From contig NZ_AP023362.1 in the NCBI RefSeq assembly GCF_018326285.1, forward strand, positions 4,960,001 through 5,024,000: a DNA stretch of 64,000 nucleotides, in the 5' to 3' direction. The stretch comes from Mycolicibacterium sp. TY81 (GTDB taxonomy: Bacteria; Actinomycetota; Actinomycetes; Mycobacteriales; Mycobacteriaceae). Below the pieces are notes generated by a model, which was not told the origin of the DNA, ran no database searches, and saw nothing but the letters and a program-made list of their open reading frames with translations. Positions 44,567 through 51,676 of the stretch are shown in pieces. The translations under genes and the position numbers were made by a program. Position 1 is the first letter of the stretch, and each line of letters opens with the position of its first letter.

Positions 44567-46672
44567 TCATTTGTTGTCGCCCATCGGCGCGTCGTATCGC
44601 ACGGCGTCGAGGATCGCGGTGGCCGAAGCTGCAGCGGCCTCGGCCACCGCCGCGGCATGTCGAGCAAGTTGCTCGATCTCGCGTAAAGCTTCGACTAGGC
44701 GTTCCTGATCCGGCAGCGGGACCAGCGGAATCTCAAGGTCCCGCAGGTCAACGCGCTGAATTGACGCACCCTTTTTGAATCGCTCGTTCCAGCTGCCGCA
44801 CAGGCACCGTGCTATGTAGTGCGGTTCACATTGCTTGTCATCGACCCGCAGCCGATGTACGCCGCTGCCGATGATTCGGCCGCCCTGCTCATCGACCACC
44901 GCCCGGATGGCATTCCAGGTCGTCACCAGCACGTCGCCGGCTCGCGTTCGTTCGTCGCGTCCGGCCGCCAGGCTTGGCTGTCCCTCGGTCGGCAACTCGT
45001 CGAGCACCGGTAGCCCGTCGAGCACCGGTAGCCCGTCGCGCACCTCGCTCGGCGTTATCAGTACAGCGGCATCTGCCTCGTCGAGGTCGTCTCGCTTGAT
45101 GCGTCCGTTCTGGATCGAGGCCACACCTAGTTGCACTAGTTCCTTCACGGTCAGGAGCCGCGGTGCTGCCGACGGTCCCTGCGGTACCGGCACTACCGCG
45201 CGATCCAACAACGCGGCGAGTGCGCTCTGGAGAACATGTTGCGAGTCGGAGAGACGAGCCGCCACGTCCGTCGGATCTGAGCCAGGTGTTTGTACCCAGC
45301 GCCGAGGATCGAGTTGTGCGTCATCCGCGAGTAAGTCCAACGTTGTGACCAGTGCATACGGTGGCGCGTCGACCGCCGATCCGTTTAGGCAGTCGTCTAG
45401 CCATGCAAGTACGTGTGACTCAGGACTCTCCGCCGCCGAAGCGTCGATCAGTAAGACGTCGACCGTGTTGGACGGATGGTCCGCCTGCCGCAATATCCAC
45501 AGTGCTACCGGAATGGTAGTGTGCGGCAGCATCTTTGGGGGTAGCAGAATGACGGCTTCGATCCAGCCTGATCGGAGCAGTTCGGCGCGGATTGCGGCGC
45601 TGCTGCCACGCGCCGTCAACGGTGCCAAGGATGTGACGACGTATGCACTCCCGTCCGGCTTCAAGTGAGCGATGGCGTGCTGAAGCCAGGCCAACTCAGA
45701 GTTGTTCGCGGGCGGTATGCCGAAGGTCCAACGCGGATCCGCGATGTTCTGGGAGCGCGACCAGTCCATACCAAACGGAGGTTCAGCGACGACGGTGTCG
45801 GCTCGAAGATCTGGGGCAGGGTCTTCGAGCAGCACGTCGGCGCACTCGAACTTGGCGTCCAGCTCATGCAGGAAGCTGCGCATGCGAGCAATTCGAATGG
45901 CGCGCACATTGATGTCGTGGCCGACCAAGCGGCCACCCCCCGCGCGTTTCGTCCGAGTCCGAATGAGTGCCTCAGCAATCCCGCATGCGGGGTCATAGAC
46001 GAGGCCCTTGGTCGACGACGCGAGGTTCGAAAGGAGTTCTGATACGCGCGAGTTCACAATCCCGTGTTCGCCGACTCCGTACCCGGCGGCGCGACCGCGT
46101 TCACCGCTTGCGCGTCGGAGCACCTCGTCTGCCGCGATCGCCAAGCGGTCAGGCTCGATCCCGTCAACGGCGCTCACCACTGCCGCGATCGGGAGGGTGT
46201 CGAGCCGCCCGTTTGTCTCCCGCTCAACATCATCGAGGGTTGAAACAATGTCGTCCCACCGCGCATCGGTCGCAGTCCGCCGCAGTACATCCGCTGTTTG
46301 AGACGGACTGGCTGCCGCTATCAGCCTCCAATTCGCGTCGGCGGCTTCTAGCGACAGCTTCTTTGCACAACACAGGGCTAGAGCGAGCTCACCCGCTACC
46401 GAACCCGATACACGTCCCCGCAGCGCGTTCATCGAATGCGAAAGGGCCGCCAGGCCGCGGTCGCGTTGTATCTGGATTTCCGGCTTCGTTTCAGCAAGCC
46501 AAGCGATGACTTTATCCAGGTCGTACAGCGGCTTAGTCGCTGATTCCGGCGCCGGATCTGGGAATGGCGGATCGCTCGGCCGCTTCCTCCAATTGGTGAC
46601 TGCTCCTCGCGTGACGCCAGCGAGGTCTGCGATCTCGCTCGGAGTGAGCAGCACCCCTGCCGATTCACCCAT
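44567..46672 (-). CDS. Degenerate N6-methylase/specificity fusion protein of the R-M operon
   Basis: 701 residues. Residues 8-30 look like a MerR/XRE-type helix-turn-helix (TPSEIADLAGVTRGAVTNW). A methylase-like region follows in which motif I is DPACGIAEA rather than xPxxGTGG, and motif IV is EPPFGM rather than N/D-PPY/F; the Glu in the catalytic position suggests loss of activity. The C-terminal ~230 residues resemble an HsdS half: a TRD-like part (AAVLITPSEVRDGLPVL onward) and a helix LPDQERLVEALREIEQLARH. It could be a regulatory or DNA-sensing partner of the R-M complex. Start overlaps the NYN stop (TGATG). Confidence 0.75.
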   Translation of the reverse strand: MGESAGVLLTPSEIADLAGVTRGAVTNWRKRPSDPPFPDPAPESATKPLYDLDKVIAWLAETKPEIQIQRDRGLAALSHSMNALRGRVSGSVAGELALALCCAKKLSLEAADANWRLIAAASPSQTADVLRRTATDARWDDIVSTLDDVERETNGRLDTLPIAAVVSAVDGIEPDRLAIAADEVLRRASGERGRAAGYGVGEHGIVNSRVSELLSNLASSTKGLVYDPACGIAEALIRTRTKRAGGGRLVGHDINVRAIRIARMRSFLHELDAKFECADVLLEDPAPDLRADTVVAEPPFGMDWSRSQNIADPRWTFGIPPANNSELAWLQHAIAHLKPDGSAYVVTSLAPLTARGSSAAIRAELLRSGWIEAVILLPPKMLPHTTIPVALWILRQADHPSNTVDVLLIDASAAESPESHVLAWLDDCLNGSAVDAPPYALVTTLDLLADDAQLDPRRWVQTPGSDPTDVAARLSDSQHVLQSALAALLDRAVVPVPQGPSAAPRLLTVKELVQLGVASIQNGRIKRDDLDEADAAVLITPSEVRDGLPVLDGLPVLDELPTEGQPSLAAGRDERTRAGDVLVTTWNAIRAVVDEQGGRIIGSGVHRLRVDDKQCEPHYIARCLCGSWNERFKKGASIQRVDLRDLEIPLVPLPDQERLVEALREIEQLARHAAAVAEAAAASATAILDAVRYDAPMGDNK
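44998..45033. repeat. Two tandem 18-bp repeats inside the methylase-like gene
   Basis: CGTCGAGCACCGGTAGCC occurs twice in direct succession (44998-45015 and 45016-45033). In the protein it gives GLPVLD repeated, just at the presumed join between the methylase-like part and the specificity-like tail. The unit keeps the frame. Confidence 0.75.
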
Positions 46673-47187
46673 CAGGCCACATCCAGGTTGGACACGGGGG
46701 CGACAGATCGCGATGACGGCTGCTCGGGAAGTAGCCTGACCTCTGCGGCAGCGACCTCCAGCCGTCGCGACAAACCGCTGGCGTGTGCAACCACCGTTGT
46801 TTTCACTCCTCGCGAAGCGAGTGCAGCAATCGCGTGCGTGAAGATTCCGTCGCCGGACACCAGTACGACTTCGGTGAAGCGGTCGGCGATGTCTTCGCCA
46901 AGCACTTCAAGCAAGGCCAAATCTGCGCCGTTCCGGCCTGGACGCATGACGTACCTGACGCTCTTCCATGCGCAGGCGAGGTCCAGCAATCCAGTTGGCC
47001 CAACGCCGATCACAACCTGGTCACCAGGCTGCGCCGGAACGCACTCGCCTATGACCGCCTTGGCCCATGCGACGTAATCGCGGACGGCGGATAGACCACC
47101 GACAACATTTTCGATATCGATCAGGACGATCCGGCGCTTAGCGGTCTTGCGGCCCTTGGCATCCTTAAGCGTTTCCGTGAATGGCAT
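46672..47187 (-). CDS. NYN-domain (PIN-like) ribonuclease
   Basis: 171 residues with the NYN/DUF88 fold. The acidic residues are in RIVLIDIENVVGG, GADLALLEVLG and VVLVSGDGIFTHAIAAL, the usual metal-binding Asp set of PIN-like nucleases. Members cut RNA, sometimes single-stranded DNA. First gene of the six-gene minus-strand operon, translationally joined to the degenerate methylase (1-bp overlap). A -35/-10 pair ends 6 bp before ATG 47187, suggesting a leaderless message. In this setting an RNA-cutting effector or tRNA nuclease is a reasonable guess. Confidence 0.8.
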   Translation of the reverse strand: MPFTETLKDAKGRKTAKRRIVLIDIENVVGGLSAVRDYVAWAKAVIGECVPAQPGDQVVIGVGPTGLLDLACAWKSVRYVMRPGRNGADLALLEVLGEDIADRFTEVVLVSGDGIFTHAIAALASRGVKTTVVAHASGLSRRLEVAAAEVRLLPEQPSSRSVAPVSNLDVA

Positions 47188-47222
47188 GTCAGAAGGATTG
47201 CACGCAGTTGCCGATCAGTCAA
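47188..47222 (-). promoter_or_regulatory. Candidate leaderless promoter of the R-M operon
   Basis: On the minus strand, TTGACT (47222-47217), a 17-bp spacer and AATCCT (47199-47194) precede the NYN start codon by 6 bp. The -35 is good and the -10 poor. No ribosome site precedes the ATG. Confidence 0.4.
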
Positions 47223-47249
47223 GCGTTTATGCGATTAACAGCGTTTGTG
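47222..47249. repeat. 18-bp-spaced direct repeats just upstream of the operon promoter
   Basis: AGCGTTTATG (47222-47231) and AGCGTTTGTG (47240-47249) differ at one position and lie exactly upstream of the -35 element, suited to an activator or repressor. Confidence 0.4.
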
Positions 47250-47374
47250 AATTTTTGAGGGGTGTCGAAGTGTCGGCCCAAGGCGCCTTCGATCGCGACG
47301 TCGTTAGGCTGGCTCCCCAGAAACCTCCGTACCAGGCCCGACGCGCATTGCGCGCTCCTATTCGAACTACAGTG

Positions 47375-48931
47375 CTACGTACTCCCCGGCAATGCGATCA
47401 GATGGGCCCACACCTGGGCTAACGCTGTGTAAGGTTCCGGCCGCGGTCCTGACACCTGGCGAGTTCGGCTGCTTAGCGATGCGGGTGGGAAGACGTCGAA
47501 AGAATCATGCCGACCCAATGCAACTCGCGCGGTGTCATCGTAAGTCGAGCTAATGCTTGAGCCCGTTGCCTCAAACTCCAGTGTCCAGTCTTCTGCGAGA
47601 TCAGCAGGGGGATCCAGTTCCGCCGTTTCGACCCGTCCGTCTGGACCTCGCAGCTCGAACACCTTTGGTAGTTCCGTATCACCCCCAACTGGGATGACGG
47701 TGATGTGCTGCCAAGTGCTCAGTTCCTCTGTGTAGAGCCATACATAGGCATCGAAGTTGTCGTCGAAACGTGGTGATGCGCTGTCATTTTCGGCTCGGTC
47801 AGTCTGCCTAATGTCGATCAACGCACCGTCTCGCAGCTCTGCGCTGTAGGGCACGGTTAGCAGGCGGTCGCGTAGGATCACCCAGTCCCAGTACCCGTCA
47901 CCATCGTTATTGATCTTTTGGCCTTCGACTCGGACATCAGCGAGCAGGCGCACGACATAGTCGACCATCACGACGGCTCCGTCCTCGTCCACGGCATAAA
48001 CGTCATGCACGGCAACGTCAACAAGCTCGACGCCGGGTTCGACTTCGGCTTCGGGGTCCATCATCGATTCGATCTCGTCGTCGTCGCCCCAGCCATGATT
48101 CCTGCCGATGCTCACTTCACCGACGTCTATCCATTCCGGGGGCGGACCGTGACGGTCGTAGGCGTTCCACGCCGATTCATAGTCGCTCTGCAGTGACGCT
48201 GCGATAATCCGAAGCACCACGAGGACGTCAATCGGCTCAACGGGCTCAGGTGGTGTGGGCGCCGGGCCAAAGAACTTGTTAAGCATCTCCTCTTCGACTT
48301 TGGCGCCGCGCTGCTTCCATATCTGGATATCGCTCTTCGCATGCCCCAGTGCCAAAGCGGTCTTCACCACATCGTCTTCATTGCAGCTGAGGAAGACGAC
48401 GGATCGCGGCTTACCGTTAGCCCGGTCTAGTGCACCGCGTACCCAGGCGGAATCAGCGGCACCAGTTCGTACACCGGCCTTCACGGATCCGGGGCCAGTA
48501 CCCAGGATCTGGTCTCGCAAGCCGGCTACTGCTGCTTCGCCGGTCAACCCAAGAACCACCATGTTGGGAATGTCTGCGAAAGTCTTGAAGAACTCGTCTG
48601 CGATCTGCGTACTGACGAGGTCTGACAGTGATCGGTCCCCGGCGAGGCCAGCTTGGCGCAACCGCCTGTGCATCTGCCTCTCCGCCGTGAGATCCTCCCA
48701 GGCGTGTACTGCAAACTCCAGCACCACAACCTCTGAGATCCATAGCTCGGCCCCGCGCGCTTCGAGGCCAGTGGCTAGACGCACGATATCGCCGATATTG
48801 AGACGGCCCTTATCGAGAAAGGAAGCGTCGAGTACCGCGGCCTTGGCCCACTCAATATCGCTCACACGGTCCATCTTGTCATCAAGGCCGAGCCGGGCTA
48901 TCAAATGCGCTGAGAGTTTGTCCGTGGCCAT
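47375..48931 (-). CDS. PIN-domain protein with long C-terminal extension, start at IS end
   Basis: 518 residues. The N-terminal ~220 residues look like a PIN/DUF4935 nuclease: AAVLDASFLDKG (Asp), ISEVVVLEFAVHAW (Glu), TGAADSAWVRGAL (Asp) and VVFLSCNEDDV (Asp). The C-terminal ~290 residues, beginning with EPVEPIDVLVVLRI, are acidic (DDDEIESMMDPEAEVEPG) and beta-rich and match no family I recognise. The ATG and the next codon come from the terminal TGGCCA of the IS21 element, so the native start is probably lost or lies downstream (for example Met19). Lies 187 bp before the R-M operon promoter. Confidence 0.65.
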   Translation of the reverse strand: MATDKLSAHLIARLGLDDKMDRVSDIEWAKAAVLDASFLDKGRLNIGDIVRLATGLEARGAELWISEVVVLEFAVHAWEDLTAERQMHRRLRQAGLAGDRSLSDLVSTQIADEFFKTFADIPNMVVLGLTGEAAVAGLRDQILGTGPGSVKAGVRTGAADSAWVRGALDRANGKPRSVVFLSCNEDDVVKTALALGHAKSDIQIWKQRGAKVEEEMLNKFFGPAPTPPEPVEPIDVLVVLRIIAASLQSDYESAWNAYDRHGPPPEWIDVGEVSIGRNHGWGDDDEIESMMDPEAEVEPGVELVDVAVHDVYAVDEDGAVVMVDYVVRLLADVRVEGQKINNDGDGYWDWVILRDRLLTVPYSAELRDGALIDIRQTDRAENDSASPRFDDNFDAYVWLYTEELSTWQHITVIPVGGDTELPKVFELRGPDGRVETAELDPPADLAEDWTLEFEATGSSISSTYDDTARVALGRHDSFDVFPPASLSSRTRQVSGPRPEPYTALAQVWAHLIALPGST

Positions 48932-49026
48932 GAAAAAGTACCCACTGGTGGCCAGGTAGAGGTATCCAGTTTTGGCCGGATAAAAGTATCCACCCCGTGT
49001 TCGTCGTGTCGATCAGGAACTGCGGG

Positions 49027-49075
49027 CCCCGATGGTGACGGTGAAGGCGCCAACCAATCGCCATCACCATCGGGG
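49027..49075 (+). promoter_or_regulatory. Inverted repeat masking the istA ribosome site
   Basis: CCCCGATGGTGA (49027-49038) and TCACCATCGGGG (49064-49075) are perfect 12-bp arms with a 25-bp spacer. The right arm covers most of GGGGAG, the ribosome site of the istA start at 49083, so long transcripts from outside would fold and block transposase translation. Confidence 0.6.
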
Positions 49076-49082
49076 AGTTCCA

Positions 49083-50600
49083 TTGAAATCTGCGAAGGAC
49101 CGCATGGACATCATTTCTGCCTACTACGAGCTCGGGTCGTACCGGGGTGCCGCCGATAGGTGCGGCACCACCCACCGCACCGTCAAAAAGATCATCGACA
49201 GGCACGAGGCTGAGCGGGCCGGCATCTCCCCGGCACCCCGGGTCGAACGACCGCACAACTACGACACGGTGGCCGAACTGGTCACCGAACGCGTCGAGAA
49301 ATCACAAGGCCGGATCTCGGCCAAACGGCTGTTGCCGATCGCCCGGACCGCCGGCTACCAGGGCTCGCCGCGTAATTTCCGGCGTCTGGTCGCAGAGAAG
49401 AAAGCGTTGTGGCGTGGTAACAATCACCGTGGCCGCCGCCCGGCAGTGTGGGCGCCGGGCGAGTATCTGGTGATCGACTGGGCCCAGGCCGCGCCGGGGC
49501 TGTTCTTGTTCTGCGCGGTGCTGGCGTTCTCCCGCTGGCGCATCGTGCGCTTTGCCACCGACCAGAAGGCGTCCACGACGCTGGCGTTGATCGCCGAAGC
49601 GCTGGCCGCGATCGGCGGCGTGCCGGCACGGGTGCTGGCCGACCGGATGGCCTGCCTCAAAGGCGGGGTGGTCGCCAACGTGGTCGTCCCGACCCCGGAC
49701 TACGTCCGCTTCGCGACGCACTACGGGTTCGCCCCGGACTTCTGCCACGCCAGCGACCCGCAATCCAAGGGCATCGTGGAGAACCTGTGCGGCTACGCCC
49801 AACGCGACCTCGCAGTGCCCCTGCTGACCGAGGCTGCCATCGCCGGTGCCCCGGTGGATCTGCGGGCCGCCAACGCCGCCGCGGCCGCCTGGTGCGCCGA
49901 AGTCAACGCCACGGCGCATTCGGAGATCCAGGCGATCCCCGACGACCGGCTGATCGCCGAACGTGAACTGCTCCAACCACTCCCGTCGCTACGGTTGCAG
50001 GTCGGTGCACTCTCGGTGCTACGTAAGGTCGATCAGTTGTCGTGTGTGCGCTACGGGTCGGCGCGCTACTCGGTGCCGACCCGGCTGATCGGGACCAGCG
50101 TGGCCGTCGTGGTCGATCACGGCGCGGTGTGCCTGCTCGAACCGGCCACCGGGGTGATCGTGGCCGAACACGAACTCATCGCACCCGGTGGCGCCTCGAT
50201 CCTCGACGAGCACTACGACGGGCCCCGGCCGGCACCGAACCGCGGACCACGGCCGAAGAGCACCGTGGAGAAGCAGTTCTGCGACCTCGGTGAAGATGCG
50301 CAGGCGTTCCTGGTCGGCGCGGCCGCGATCGGCAACACCCGACTGGCCTCCGAGTTGGAGATCCTGCTCGCCCTGGGCGCCGCCCACGGTGAACAGGCGT
50401 TGGTGGCGGCGTTGCACCGGGCAGTGGCGTTCCGGCGGTTCCGCGCCGCCGACGTGCGCTCCATCCTGGCCGCCGGCATCGGCGCCCCGCAGCCACGCGA
50501 AGCCGGGGATGCGTTGATCCTGGACCTACCGGTCGCCCCGACCCGGTCGCTGGAGGACTACCGGGTCGCACCCGTCGCCGACGGCGAGGTGATCCCGTGA
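49083..50600 (+). CDS. istA: IS21-family transposase IstA
   Basis: 505 residues. N-terminal helix-turn-helix YRGAADRCGTTHRTVKKII, then an RVE (DDE) integrase core: VIDWAQAAPGLFLF (first Asp), VLADRMACLKGG (second Asp) and SKGIVENLCGYAQ (Glu). The C-terminal region contains the Mu-type beta barrel. The start is taken at TTG 49083 (reading KSAKDRMDIIS), which has GGGGAG 5 bp upstream and agrees with the normal IstA N-terminus; ATG 49032 falls in the left arm of the hairpin. The istB start overlaps its stop. Confidence 0.9.
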   Translation: MKSAKDRMDIISAYYELGSYRGAADRCGTTHRTVKKIIDRHEAERAGISPAPRVERPHNYDTVAELVTERVEKSQGRISAKRLLPIARTAGYQGSPRNFRRLVAEKKALWRGNNHRGRRPAVWAPGEYLVIDWAQAAPGLFLFCAVLAFSRWRIVRFATDQKASTTLALIAEALAAIGGVPARVLADRMACLKGGVVANVVVPTPDYVRFATHYGFAPDFCHASDPQSKGIVENLCGYAQRDLAVPLLTEAAIAGAPVDLRAANAAAAAWCAEVNATAHSEIQAIPDDRLIAERELLQPLPSLRLQVGALSVLRKVDQLSCVRYGSARYSVPTRLIGTSVAVVVDHGAVCLLEPATGVIVAEHELIAPGGASILDEHYDGPRPAPNRGPRPKSTVEKQFCDLGEDAQAFLVGAAAIGNTRLASELEILLALGAAHGEQALVAALHRAVAFRRFRAADVRSILAAGIGAPQPREAGDALILDLPVAPTRSLEDYRVAPVADGEVIP

Positions 50601-51409
50601 TCAAAACGGCACCGTTGACCGAGGCCAAACCCGTTGCACCAAACTCAGTTCCACCATTGGATGCCGATCTCGATGCTGGACTCCGCCGCCTAAAGCTGGC
50701 GGCGATCCGGCGGACAGCACCGGAGGTGCTGATCACCGCCAAGACCCAACGCTGGACCCCTGAAGAGGTGCTGCGGACCCTCGTCGAGACCGAGCTGGCC
50801 GCTCGGGATGCTTCCAACGTCGTCAACCGGCTCAAAGCCGCCGCGTTCCCCGTCCCGAAAACGTTGGACTCGTTCGACGTGGCCGCCTCCTCGATCCCAC
50901 CGAAGGTGTTCGACTACCTGTCGAGTCTGGAATGGATACACGCACAACGTAACCTGGCCATCATCGGTCCCGCCGGGACCGGCAAGTCCCACACATTGAT
51001 CGGGCTGGGGACCGCCGCGATCCACGCCGGCCTCAAAGTGCGTTACTTCACCGCCGCCGACCTCGTCGAAACCCTCTACCGCGGGCTGGCCGACAACACC
51101 GTCGGCAAGATCATCGAATCGCTGCTGCGAGTCGACCTCATCGTCCTCGACGAGCTCGGCTTCGCACCACTGGATGACACCGGCACCCAGCTGCTGTTCC
51201 GGCTCGTCGCCGGCGCCTACGAACGCCGCTCCCTGGCCATCGGGTCACATTGGCCCTTCGAGCAATGGGGCCGATTCCTGCCTGAGCAGACCACCGCGGT
51301 CAGCATCCTCGACCGGCTCCTGCACCACGCCACCGTCGTCATCACCGACGGCCAGTCCTACCGCATGAAAGACGCCCAACACCGAAAGGAGACCACCCCG
51401 ACAACCTAG
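50597..51409 (+). CDS. istB: IS21-family helper ATPase IstB
   Basis: 270 residues, AAA+ ATPase that assembles on target DNA and activates IstA. Walker A AIIGPAGTGKSHTLIG, Walker B LIVLDELGF, and the C-terminal sensor region (GSHWPFEQWG). GTG 50597 overlaps the istA stop. Ends 60 bp before the right terminus. The element seems intact and possibly active. Confidence 0.92.
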   Translation: MIKTAPLTEAKPVAPNSVPPLDADLDAGLRRLKLAAIRRTAPEVLITAKTQRWTPEEVLRTLVETELAARDASNVVNRLKAAAFPVPKTLDSFDVAASSIPPKVFDYLSSLEWIHAQRNLAIIGPAGTGKSHTLIGLGTAAIHAGLKVRYFTAADLVETLYRGLADNTVGKIIESLLRVDLIVLDELGFAPLDDTGTQLLFRLVAGAYERRSLAIGSHWPFEQWGRFLPEQTTAVSILDRLLHHATVVITDGQSYRMKDAQHRKETTPTT

Positions 51410-51658
51410 GAATCACCGCACGGGGTGGATACTTTTACTTGGCCACCACCGGGTACTTCCAACCGGCCATTGACAAGAGTTCAGACGCCACCTTTTCCAG
51501 CGGTCAGCATTGGTAGTCGATGAGTTTTCGCCTAGACACAGAATCTACGCCCGGGGTAAGCACTCAATCGTCTGCCGCGCATCGGGATGACTTGTCGTCA
51601 CTGCTGCCACCCGACCGCCGACTGATGGTCGAGATTGGCGCGGCAAGTGTTCCGCCCC

Positions 51659-51676
51659 GAAGCCCTATCAGGCTTC
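51659..51676 (-). terminator. Hairpin at the stop codon of the OLD-type gene
   Basis: GAAGCC-n6-GGCTTC; the stop codon of the minus-strand gene (51668-51670) lies in the loop. No U-tract. The 198 bp between here and the IS hold no supported gene. Confidence 0.3.

Larger units (their letters stand above)
48925..51469. mobile_element. Complete IS21-family insertion sequence
   Basis: 2545 bp with imperfect terminal inverted repeats TGGCC...GGCCA. The left end (from 48925) reads TGGCC, AAGTACCC, GGTGGCCA, then AAAGTATCCACCCCG; the right end (to 51469) read in reverse gives TGGCC, GAAGTACCC, GGTGGCCA and AAAGTATCCACCCCG. Inner repeats end at 48997 and 51421. It carries istA and istB on the plus strand. 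No target-site duplication was found in the flanks. Confidence 0.9.

Noticed and set aside
36131..48931. BREX, DISARM or Pgl-type system
   Set aside because: No PglZ, BrxC/BrxL or DrmA/B homologue is present; HsdR, HsdS and HsdM define a type I R-M core.
48919..51475. Target-site duplication of the IS21 element
   Set aside because: The bases directly flanking TGGCC and GGCCA do not repeat at any length from 4 to 8.
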